64,000 nt of DNA from Larix kaempferi (Eukaryota > Streptophyta > Pinopsida > Pinales > Pinaceae), in the NCBI GenBank assembly GCA_027924585.1, contig BSBM01000436.1, forward strand, positions 9,005,001 through 9,069,000, in the 5' to 3' direction. The notes under the pieces are model-generated. The model was given only the letters and a program-made list of their open reading frames with translations. It did not search any database and was not told the origin of the DNA. Of the stretch, positions 12,001 to 23,300 are shown piece after piece (position 1 is the stretch's first letter; each line of letters begins with the position of its first letter). The position numbers and the translations under genes are program-made.

Positions 12001-12591
12001 TGTTAATTTTTTAACTTTTAATCAATACGTATCTAGGATCTTACTGAGAGAATAACAAGCACAACATAAACACAAGAGACACAAAGATTTTCCTCGGGGA
12101 AACCATAAAGGAGAAAACCCTGCAACTTCCTCGGAGATAGAATGATCACCAATACAATGTCACAAACGTAAAACCCAAAAATAGAGATGGTCTTCAGCAA
12201 CTTCTCTCTTCTCCACTTGTGCGAACTTGTTCTCCTTCTCACTAATGCGAACTTGAGTGAGTGAGTGAATGAATAAATGAGAGAGCCTAGCTCTCTATTT
12301 ATACATTCACATCCACTTTACCTTTATCACTTACTAGGTTGGCCTCAACTAAAGCTAACCGGGCCAACTCCTCTAGGGGACTTAAAAACCCCATTACATT
12401 TGACTCTAGGGGGAACTAATGTCACAACTTACATAGGAAGATTTATCTCAATGACTTTACATGACCAAATGTAATAATGACATCCCCGACCAGAGGAATA
12501 AACATCTCCGTCGGAGGTACAAATAAAATACAATAATAAATACAATATAAAATACAAGTGAATATCTTTTGAAGTTACAATTACATTAACA
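12001..12591 (-). repeat. A, 5' LTR with TATA box
   Basis: 591 bp, starting TGTTAA and ending TTAACA in plus orientation. It matches 6063-6650 with scattered differences. The minus-strand TATA-like TATAAATA lies at 12296-12303 and should drive A transcription. The flank is AAAAG. Confidence 0.9.
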
Positions 12592-13914
12592 AAAAGGTTA
12601 GCATTGACTATGAGGAGACTTTCTCCCCCACAACAAAAATGGGATACCATCCACACTCTATTATCTTTGGCTACACATAATGGGTGGAAAGTTCATCAGA
12701 TGGATGTAAAGACTACTTTGTTGAATGTGGACTTGAAAGAGAATGTCTCCATGTCTCAGCCAGAAGGCTTTGTTGTGAAGGGACAAGAACAAAAGGTATG
12801 CAAACTCATCCAGTCATTGTATGGCTTGAAACAAGCACCTCACGCATGGTATGAAAAGTTAATTGAGCATCTTTTGAAATTAAATTTCAAACACTTTAAT
12901 CTTGATGATGCAACATTGTTTGTAAAGAAAGTTGGAAGATCTATTGTATATCTTATGGTGTATGTCGATGATCTTTTGATGACAGGGAACAATGAAAGCT
13001 ACATTGCATCCATAAAGAAAGAATTAAAGAAGGGTTTTGAAATGACAGATTTGGGACATCTTCACTACTACTTGGGAATTGAAGTGACTTAGAATCCCAA
13101 GTGCATATTCATCTCCCATAAGAAGTACGTTGGAGAGCTGTTGAATAGATTTGGCATAACAAAGTGCAACCCTCTCTCTACTCCAATGGAACAGAATTTG
13201 AAACTCGCATCAAAAGAAGGAAATGAATTTGAGGATGCAACCAGACAAGTTGTGGGAAGTCCTATCTACCTTACCACCACCAAACCAGATATTTCATTTG
13301 TTGTTGGGATCCTTTCAAGGTTGATGCAAAAACCCTGTGAAGGACATTGGTCTGCTGCCAAAAGAGTTCTGAAATACTTGAAGGGGACTCAATATTTTGG
13401 GCTCAAGTATTCTAAGGTGGATGACTTCAAATTGATTGGCTATTCTGATTCAGAATTTGATGGCGACAAAGAAAATAGTGTCTACTTTAGGCTACCTCAG
13501 GAGTCTTGGATCAGCAGTTGTCTCTTGGAGATCACGCAAACAGTTTGTTCTAGCAGATTCCACAACAGAGGCAGAATTTGTGGATGCGGCAGAAGCAACA
13601 AAGGAGAATGTGTAGGTCAAGAAAATACTTGAAGATTTGCAGGAGAAATAAGTGAATTCTACTCCTCTACAGATTGACAACACTTTTACAATCAAATTGG
13701 CCAAGAATCCCAGATTCTATGATCGAACCAAGCACAACAACACGAAGTACCATCTGATCCGTCTGATCTGATATCATGTGGAGGCCAAGACATATCATTT
13801 GAGACATTGTTCCACAAATGAGCAAATTGCAGACATCTTCACCAAAGCACTTGGAAGAGAGAAACTTGAAAAGTTCAGAAAGATGCTTGGACTCACAAAC
13901 ACCCCTTCGGATTA
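12592..13914 (+). pseudogene. Copia E: reverse transcriptase and RNase H, second half
   Basis: It resumes E after insertion A with IDYEETFSP in a frame that has lost a few codons before it. Reverse transcriptase blocks follow: [34 protein letters not shown] and the active site MVYVDDLLMTGN. Then come DLGHLHYYLGIEV, a stop near 13090, the NPLSTPMEQNLKLA block and RNase H (LIGYSDSEFDGD). A frame change near 13480 moves the RNase H end (DSTTEAEFVDAAEA) into another frame. TKALGREKLEKFRKMLG closes the polyprotein before the polypurine tract. It is inactive. Confidence 0.8.
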
Positions 13915-14110
13915 AGGGGGAGAATGTTGCATACTTAATCCTACGAGATTATGGTACATTTGTAAATATGTAAATATTTTTCAGTTTTTGAGAATAAACT
14001 GCAATGTAGAAGTCCAAAGGACCTCTTGGGAGATGAAACCCAAAGGGCATTCCGCATGTATTTTAATTGAGGACACTCACGCTATCGGAAAATTCAGTTT
14101 GGAGTTATTT
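13911..14110 (+). repeat. E, polypurine tract and start of 3' LTR
   Basis: A purine run ATTAAGGGGGAGAA (13911-13924) is followed by TGTTGCATAC at 13925, the expected LTR start. The LTR end is not certain, because there is no second copy for comparison. It must end before the 3' region of the host gene that faces it, near 14110. Confidence 0.6.
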
Positions 14111-14132
14111 CTCAAGCATGACAATATCAATT

Positions 14133-14138
14133 TTTATT
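14133..14138 (-). terminator. Possible polyadenylation signal of the host gene
   Basis: AATAAA on the minus strand, about 170 bases after the proposed stop codon at 14306. AT-rich DNA yields this motif often, so the support is positional only. Confidence 0.3.
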
Positions 14139-14305
14139 ATGTTTGTACTTTGTAATGATGTTCATATTAGGCCTTGGATTTATGATGGATATGGACCGGG
14201 ATTCGTATCCCATGGTGGTGATATGACAATTAAAAGCGTGATATAAATATGTATGTACTATGAGGCCACTGTTGTTTTTTGGATACCATGTACAATTTCC
14301 ATTTT

Positions 14306-14395
14306 TTATTTGCTCAAGGACTGAGAAAAGATAAAGGAGAATAATCTACCTAGGAAAAGTTTGGGTGAATGATGTAATTTATTGATGTTATCATC
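14306..14395 (-). CDS. Host gene exon 5 (C-terminal)
   Basis: It follows a good acceptor (CATTTTGCAG) and reads 29 codons from [12 protein letters not shown] to FSQSLSK before TAA at 14306-14308. It keeps phase 0 with exon 4. The coding evidence rests on splice signals and the open frame only. Confidence 0.4.
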   Translation of the reverse strand, partial: DDNINKLHHSPKLFLGRLFSFIFSQSLSK

Positions 14396-17300
14396 CTGCA
14401 AAATGAAAGGCTCTATTGTCTTATATAGCCATAATTAAAACACAAAGGCTTTTGAAGACTACTTACAAGTTACAAAAGCAACTGCAATCATGACATGCAT
14501 TCTCATATATAAGACCAAAGTGACGTGTAACTGTAAACCAGAACAGATGAGATGTACCATGTGTGGTGTTTGGAATGAACTGTCTGCATCCGTTACTTTG
14601 ATTTCAGAATTCTCTTCAAATACCTAACGGTAAAGAAACACACATAAAATTAAAAAATCATTTCAAACATATTAAAAAGGAAGACCTCTGACACCATGCA
14701 TCAACTTGGAGAAAAATGTCGGAGAATTTAAGCAATAAATGAGAAAAAGTTCTGAAAAACTGCAAAATGAAAAAGAAAGGGACAAGAACCTTACAGCATT
14801 TGACATATGAATACCAATGCTACGCAGGAAGCTATCTTTCACTGCCAAGCACAACGACAATATGAGAAAGTCATAGTTCAAGATCACCTAAGGATTGCAT
14901 TTTTTGCAGAGAAGCTGAGTCTTATTCTACAAGAAGAATACACAGTACACAAAGAAGATCCTCACAAAGCAGAGTTTACCCTTCCCATCCAAGTGAGAAG
15001 GGCAAGAATCTCCATTTTCCCTCCCATATCAAAGGACAAAATGCACTTGCTAATCCTAGTAATTATGCTTAATAGTAAACACACTAAGATCTATTCTTGA
15101 TATTGACCACACTCAAATCAAACAATCCTCTTTCAAACCTTCAAATCCAAACCTGCTGAACTGCTAAAACGGAAACCCATGGGAGTTGGGATGACAGTAG
15201 TTTGATCGTCTGCAGCAACTGATGTGTGAGGCCCAACAGATCCCTGAAACCCATTTGATGCTCGCCATTCTCTCTCATCTACATAGCTACCAGCCACATC
15301 ATTGTTTTGAGTCTTCCCCTCCAACTCTATAATCCCATCTGCATTCTTTACCGCAATAGTGTTGGGGCAATACTCTTTCAGGAACTGCAGCAGTGGCATA
15401 CTAAGCTGTTCCTTTGAAAACATTGAGTGTGCTAGTCTCAGCTGAATAAGAACATGTTCAATCTGTGCATCTCTAATTGCTTGGATAGCAGTAATTCGAC
15501 GTTTTACTGAGATAATTACAAATCACGAAAAATGAATGAAATGAGTGTATTGCAATCAGAAAGACACTTTGACAAACTCAATCAAGCCATAAAAGAGAGA
15601 TGGATTGACAAAATACTAAAATTGTATGAGAAAAACAAAACAGATTTCGTAAAATACTTGGTAAGCAAAAGTAAACATCAAACATCATATCCAAAGAGAG
15701 AATGAGATGATGCATTCCTTTTCCAGGGTTTGATACAAATTTATAAGTTCAATAAATGATTTCTGGAATCAAACTTGAACAGAATACTGTATGCCACCAT
15801 AGTTAGTTGGGTCTAGCTTGGATGGTTAGGGAGGAGAAATGTTATCTTCCCCACTCAGGTTCAAATCTCACTTGTGACATGTTTCGCTTTTTGTGAGCCA
15901 ACTGTGTTGATGTTTGTAGCTCAGACAGGAAATTCCGCACAGATTTAGTGTTAAACGTGCATGAAATCATCCAAGTAAAATCTATTTTGTAATTCACATT
16001 ATTAATAAAGTGAAAGTCTTATATTTAGCTATTGCGTCTAATAAAGTGTATTTTTAATACATTAGTGATTTAGACTAATCTCAACTATATATCTCATCGA
16101 CAGAATAGGGTTTTGGTAGATTACGATTTTACCTAAAGTATAAAAGCAAGTCAAGGTAGAGGGTTAAAACATATTCATTCTTTGTTCGAAGACAATTTGG
16201 TCGGAAGGTGAAGAAACTCATCTGAGAAACGAAGTTAGAGCGCTGAAGAGGAAATCTGCCCACTAGAAACCATACAGTTGCATGTTTTGGTAGTTGTGGA
16301 GGTTTCCTTGTAAGCTTTGATCTATTAATGAAAAGCTGATTTGAAGGAGTAAATTGTGTGTGCTCTGTGTTTATGCATGCCACTGTTCATTTTCCTACCA
16401 TATGTATGAATAATGCTATGTGAAGAATTTACTTTCTACAAAGTAAAGTTTATTAATTTGAGAACAAAGGATGGCATTCACCTAGGGTTAGGAAAAATTA
16501 CATGGTAATAGAGCTATTTTGATTCAAAATATCATAAGTGTAGGAGTTTGTTTGTAGATCTGAGATGGCGTCAGCTAGCCTTAGGTTTGAGGACAGATTA
16601 GATGGTGCCTCGAATTTCCTATCATGGAAAGCAGGCTAACTCTTCTATTAGAAGAGAATGACCATCGGGATATCATCAAGGATGTGGTAACCTCACCAAT
16701 AGATCCACAACTTTTGGTAGCTCACAAGAAGAAAGAAGTGAGATCCAAGTGAATGATCATGGATGCTATAAAGGATCATATGATCTCTCACATATTTGAG
16801 AAGATGGCGAAGGACATGTTCGATACCCTAGTGAGCCTTACCAGAGCGAGAACATTAACAAGAAGATGATATTGAATAACAAACTCAGATCTGTTGAGAT
16901 GACCAGATCAAACACCGTCACCAGTTACCTAATGAAGATCACACAGATTTGCGACCAACTTGCAGCAATTTTGAAGACAATGAGCTAGTCAACAAGGCAC
17001 TAAATGGGTTCCCACCTCAATGGGAAACATTTGTCCAAGGTGTTTGTGCTCGAAAAAACCTTCCCTCCTAGGAAATATTGTGGAACGACTATATCCAAGA
17101 GGAAACTTGGATGTAGTTCAAGGCCAGCAGGCAGGGAGGTGATAGTGACCATGCCCTAATTGGTCAAACAAAAAAGGGCAGAGGCAAAGGACACAAAAAG
17201 GGGAAGATGAAGAGTAAGGAGTCAGCCTCAAATCTAGGGAAGAAGGACTTGAGTAAAATCCAATGCTTCACATATCATAAGAACGACCATTGTGCATCAC

Positions 17301-20300
17301 AGTGTTCGAAGAAGAAGAAGGGTAAAGGGAAGCATCAGCAAAACCAGGTAGCGGTCTCAGTTGAAACTGAGATGAACGAGTATGCCTCCAAATTTGAGAA
17401 GGTTTTTTCAATGGTAACTTGCCTCTCTTCCAGTGTTGATGTATTTGTAACTTCAGAAGATATTCACTTGTATATTGTATGTATTACATTTATACTTTAT
17501 TGTATCCCCAATGGAGATGTATTATTCCTCCAATTGGAAGTGTCGTCATTTGTATTTGCAGTGTCGCAAGTTATATTGTAAGTGTCGTAACTTATATTTG
17601 ATGGGTTATTAGACCACCTTAGAGGGGTCGACCCAGTATGGGTTAAAGGGTTATTAGACCACCCTAGTGGGGTTGGCCCAATGACAAGTGGTAATGGGTT
17701 ATTAGACTTTCCTAAGGGAGGTCGGCCCAGTTAGAGTAAAAGGCAAGTAAAGGTAAAGTATAAATAGAGAGGAGCACCTCTCTATTTATTCATTCACTCA
17801 CTCACTCACTTCGCATTAGTGAGAGAGAGGAGGAGTGCGCACAAGTGGAGGAGGAGAAGCTATTAGGAGACTATCTCTTGTTTCGGGGTTTGATCTTTGT
17901 GATCTTTGTATTGGTGCTCATTCTATCTATGAGGAAGTTGCGGGGTTTTTCACCTTCTTGGTTTTCCCCGGTGAAATGCTTTGCGTCTCTTGTGTTTGAT
18001 ATGATGTACATGTTGTTCTCTCAGTTAAGATCCTAAATCATATTGAATTAAATGCTGAAAAACTAACATAGTATCAGAGCTAGCCTGAAAGAACGCATTG
18101 TATGGCATTTACGACACTTGTTGCACTTGCGACAAATTGGAAGCTAGGGCTTGATATAGTAAAAACTAGTCATCGTGGAACTTTCGCTATAAATCAGTTT
18201 TGGCGAAGGTTCGGGATCTGAAACTTTTACAGGCCGAAGATGAAATGTTCATGTACCTTGTGTCCAAAGATCAGCCTCAGATTTGTTGTACTTTGTGAGA
18301 TATGATCCGTACAAGTTAGGGTTTCTGCCTCTTCCAGAATGCAGCCCTAAACAGGTGACCTAGGCACAGAGGTCATATCTCGGGCTAGGAAGCTCCAAAT
18401 GGAATTCCGTAAAAAGTGGCAATTAGAGAACGGACTATAGTTTCACAGGTCCGAGTTTCAGAGGCCGAAGTTAAAACAGTGACACGTGGCACTCCGTACA
18501 AGTTTGCTATGTTGTTTCATCCCATAAACAGGTCATGTTGCGACACTTAGCATATCTCTCTCATAGAGAATGCATTTGAGGTCAGATCTGTGGGATTGGA
18601 AAGATGACAGGTCATTCTACCACATGTCGAAGTTTCAGACCCTGAGGCTCTGAAATTTCAAAGATGCACCAGAAACAATATGGCATATATTTCTGTCAAA
18701 ACAGAAGTGGACTCTGAGCATTTCCATTTTTGGCTTGTCATTGTTGCGGGAAATTAGGGCTTTAGAAAGAAGTGGAATTTTGGAATGCTCTCACCACAGG
18801 ATTGCTCTCCTCAGCAAAATTGAAATTTAGAGACCAAGATCGAAGTTTTTGGTTGGGTAGAACCCGATATCTATCAAACCCTAGTTCGGGTTTTGGACCA
18901 GAAAACCAGATTTTGACAGAAGTTGCAGATCCAAAATTCGTAAGTCATTTTTGGAGGGTCAATTTTTGGAGTTTTCAAAATCTGAGCACACCAGCTTGCT
19001 CACCTCAGTCAATTGCATCTCCCTGTCCAGACAGAAATTTGAAATTCCAAGTTTGGATTTTTAGGGTTTCTCTGTCAAACCCTAGCCAACTCCAGATCTA
19101 GTTTCAGCAAATCAAAGTGGATTGGGTTAATCCTAGAAGAGAATGAATTGGACACCTACATAAGTGAAGAAGTTTCGGTTACAGAGGGAGATGAGGCTAA
19201 GGCCTTACATAAGAAGACTACAAGCAATCCCGACAGGTATGACTTGAGGAGATACAGGTATGTTTTGAAATCTGTTCATGATTAAGTTTGTCTTCATATT
19301 ATTGAGGTTAGTACAATCTTGATTAAATTTTAGACTTGTCTTATCACCTTAGTAAAGGTATGAATGCATATGAATGATAGAATACATTCATTGATTAGGG
19401 TTATGACACGTATGATTGTACTAATGCACTGTGGTGTTGTATGAGGATGATGTGGTCCGCTAACATGAAAGGTACATCAAGAAAGACAAATCAAGTTCTA
19501 GATCAAGAACATATGACCATGGTGACATGAAGACAAAGACTTATCCATAGCCATTGATCACATAGAAGCTCTACTTACGAGGTATGTATAATTTGGTTCT
19601 ACAATGGTTAACTTATGAGATATGTAGGTCACTAGCACAAGGTCTCTAAATCATTGAAGAGAACAAAGAAGACATTGTTTGGGTATGTTAGACATAACTC
19701 GCAAACATGATAATCCAAGTATGTTTTTCCTATATCAAGTTAGAATCCTACCTTGTGTTAGGGTCTCATATAAGTATACGTTTGTATGATTGATAATGAT
19801 TATTCATGAAGTTATAAGTTTGAGTAATCATGGGTTTATGCATATTATGCTTCTTAGTTTGATTAATGATATGACAAACTAGAAGAGTCCTATGCTCAAA
19901 TAAGAATATGCATGAGTAAAAGAAGTACTCCTTGAAACCTTGTATACTAACGCTTGTGATAAATTACCTGTGCATGAAATGATCATGACCATACATATTT
20001 AGAATCATATTGTTTTGATAGTATTGAAATTATACTAATGCATGTATGATTATGTATGAGATCTTGAGGATGACACAATGATGACACTAGTGCACACTTA
20101 AGCATGCATAGTGGTCCAGGATGGATAGAAGTTCAAAGACATAAATATCATAAAGGAAGCAAAGATCAAGAGGGAGCACACTCCAGCAGTTCCTGCAAGG
20201 AAGCAAAGATTGAGAGGGAGTCCACCCAACAACTAAACAAAGATAAGTATTTGAATTATCATTTCTTGTATATATGATTACTTAAATGATGTTGTTCATT

Positions 20301-23300
20301 CATGTACATACTTATGTTCCTAGATTTAGGATGTATATTATGCATTTTAGAAAATTAATGAACAAGATACTACTAATATATAAGTAATGGGTAAGTGGCC
20401 TATGGTACTGTACAACATTCCATTACTACTTATCTAGAATGAAACCTCTTTGCTGACATGTTGGGAATTGTGCACACTCTTAACAATGTTCTGGTAGAGA
20501 TGGAAGGCATCTAGAAAGTTACGGGATATGGATAAATGTTGTATTGAAGCATTGGCTAAGATAATTGCATGACTGTATGACATATGTCCTTATGTGTAAG
20601 ATTTTGTTCTGAAAACTATGAGAAGTTTCTAATCATGGAATTGAATTTGACTTGTAGGAAAGATTGTATACAATCACCTACAAAAGAAGGACAACGACAT
20701 TTGTTCCAGCAACGAAGTTCAAGAAAAATACCTATTGAAGATATTGAAGTTCCCAGGATCCGGGATGCAGTAATAGAAGGATGCCATGATTGAGGAGTAC
20801 CAATCAATCATGAAGAATGATGTATGTGGTCCCGAGACCAGAAGGGAAGTCTATTGTGACTTCCAAGTGGATCTACAAGATCAAGCATGCTGCAGATGGC
20901 AGCATAGAGAAATACAAGGCAAGGTTTGTGGCTCGTGGCTTCTCCCAGAAAGAAGGGATAGATTATGAAGAGACCTTTGCACCTGTAGCCAGATACACTT
21001 CCATCAGAACAATACTTGCTCTGGTTGCAGTGATGAAGTGGAAGATACACCAGATGGATGTCAAGACAGCTTTCTTGAATGGTGTAGTCGAAGAGGAAGT
21101 GTATGTGGAGTAGCCACTCGGCTTTGAGACACATGATAAGGAGTCATATGTGTGCAAATTGAAGAAGGCCTTGTATGGTTTGAAACAAGCACCCAGGACA
21201 TGGTACGGCAAGATTGACAGCTTCTTGACTAGTTTGGGCTTTACCAAGAATAAAGCGGATTCCAACCTTTACTACAAGGTTGAGGAAGGCAATCCAGTGA
21301 TACTCCTACTATATGTGGATGACATGTTTGTGACAGGTGAGGATAGGTTGATTGCTGACACGAAGAGGAAGCTTGCTGCCGAGTTCGAGATGTGGAACTT
21401 GGGTATGATGCATTATTTTCTAGGGATGGAGGTGTGGCAGAGTGCAGATGGAATCTTCCTTGGACAAGGGAAGTACACAGTAGAGATCCTGAAAAGATTC
21501 GGGATGATGGACTACAAGGCCATGGCCACACCTATGGCATCGAACCTGAAGCTATTGAGTGATGCTTCATCAGAGTCAGTGGATGCCACGATGTATCGTC
21601 AGATGATTGGGTCCTTGATGTACCTGACGAACATGAGCCCAGATATTTGCTTTGCGGTGAACACTTTGAGCCAGTTTCTGACGGATCCTAGACATGTTCA
21701 CCTGATTGTTGTAAAGCATATTCTGAGGTACCTGAAGGGTACGGTTGATTATGGGCTCAAGTATGATGCAAATCAAAAGATTAACCAGGAGGGTTATGTT
21801 GATTCAGATTGGGCAGGCAGTGCTGCAGATAGGAAGAGCACTTCGGGGTGTTGCTTCAGTATGGGATCTGGGGTGATCTCTTGGTTTAGCAGGAAGCAAT
21901 CCTGCGTAGCACTGAGTACGGCCGAAGCAGAGTATGTCGCAGCTTCTTCGGCCAATTTGAGGCAGTATGGCTAAGGAAGCTACTGTCTGATTTGTTTGAT
22001 CTCCAGTTGGATGCTACTTGTATCTTTTGTGACAACCAGAGTTGTGTGAAGTTGTCTGAGAACCCGATGTTCCATGACAAGTCGAAGCACATCGAGATCA
22101 AGTATCACTATATCAGGGATATGGTGCAGAGAGGAGCAGTGAAGCTCCTGTATGTTGCGACGGACAAGTAGATAGCAGATGTGTTGACCAAACCACTAGC
22201 CAGGGTGAAGTTTGAGTACTTCAGAGAGAGGCTTGGTGTTCTTCAGATTGAAGATACTTCCAAGAGGAAGTGATGGGACACAGATGCTGGATCCATTCCA
22301 AGCATGGTGGTAGAAGGATCCTTCCCATGGCTGTGGATGTAAGTGTTGTGTGATGAGCATCAGGACAATGCTCCAGATGATGTTCTATATGATGATGATC
22401 AGGATGATCATGTGATGATGATATGCATCAGGATGATGCTATGCTATGATGATGATCAGAATGATCATGTGATGATGATGTGCATCAGGATGATGCACTG
22501 TATGATGATGATCAGTATGATCATGAGCATCAGGATGATGCTCCGTGCTAGGATGATCAGGTTGATCATGAGTATCAGGATGATACTCCGAGGCCGTGGA
22601 TATGTGGCAGGTTGTGCAGTAGCATGTAATTTATTCCTGGGAGATCCGATAGGTTGAGCAGTAAGCTCGTAATAAGTCCCGGGATGCTCTTTCGAGGTTT
22701 TGCGAGGTAGGCATGTAATCAGTCTTGGAGAACCGATAGGTTGTGCTAGGCACGTAAAAGTCCTGGGATGCTCTTTAGATATCTTGCAGGTCACAAGATG
22801 TTCTTTTAAGGTTTTGCCTGTTCACATGTAATGAGTCCTGGAGATCCGATAGGTTGTGCTAGTCACGTAAAAGTCCTGGGATGCTCTTTAGAGATCTTCC
22901 AGGTCGCAAGATGCTCTTTTAAGGTTTTGTGAAGTTCACATGTAATCAGTCCTAGAGATCCGATAGGTTGAGCAGTAAGCTCGTAATCAGTCTTGGGATG
23001 CTCTTTAGAGATCTTGTCGGTCGTGCAAGGCACATAAAGGATCCTGAGATGCTCTTTAAAGGTTTTGTGAAGGCTGCATGTAATCAATCCTAGGAGATCT
23101 TGTCGGTCGTGCTAAGGCACATAAAGGATCCTAGGATGCTCTTGTGAGGTTTTGCAGAGGCACATAATCAGTCCTGAGATTCCACCTCTGTTAAGCCACT
23201 CGCAGAGATGATGAAGACCTACAGGAGGCTAGGCCTACATCCAGCATGAAAAAGGGTTGGCTCTGTAGAACTTCCTATGACGAGAAGAATTGAGAGATAG

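Larger units (their letters stand above)
6063..12591 (-). mobile_element. Copia element A, complete insertion lacking integrase
   Basis: A minus-strand LTR retrotransposon of 6529 bp with two LTRs (TG...CA), an initiator-Met primer site, a polypurine tract and a perfect 5-bp target duplication AAAAG at 6058-6062 and 12592-12596. In its own direction it has a leader, gag with zinc knuckle, protease, Gag-pre-integrase, a non-coding segment where integrase should be, reverse transcriptase, RNase H, a 57-bp minisatellite and the 3' LTR. The LTRs differ by roughly 5 per cent by eye, so it is not very recent. It inserted into reverse transcriptase coding sequence of E and is a sister of element B. 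Confidence 0.85.
4500..14110 (+). mobile_element. Copia remnant E, 5'-truncated, split by insertion A
   Basis: Plus-strand Copia sequence runs from the integrase zinc region (about 4540) to KARLVAK-like reverse transcriptase coding at 6062, and resumes at 12592 through reverse transcriptase, RNase H, a polypurine tract and the start of a 3' LTR. The interruption is element A, bordered on both sides by AAAAG. Gag, protease and the 5' LTR are absent, so E was truncated before or independently of A. Its 3' end lies next to the 3' end of the host gene on the other strand. Confidence 0.75.

Noticed and set aside
14807-15100. 97-codon plus-strand frame
   Set aside because: It is opposite the introns and exon 3 of the host-gene model and has no domain or codon character of its own.
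22343-22657. Asp/Met-rich plus-strand frame
   Set aside because: It is a translation of the GATGATGATCAG minisatellite in element B.
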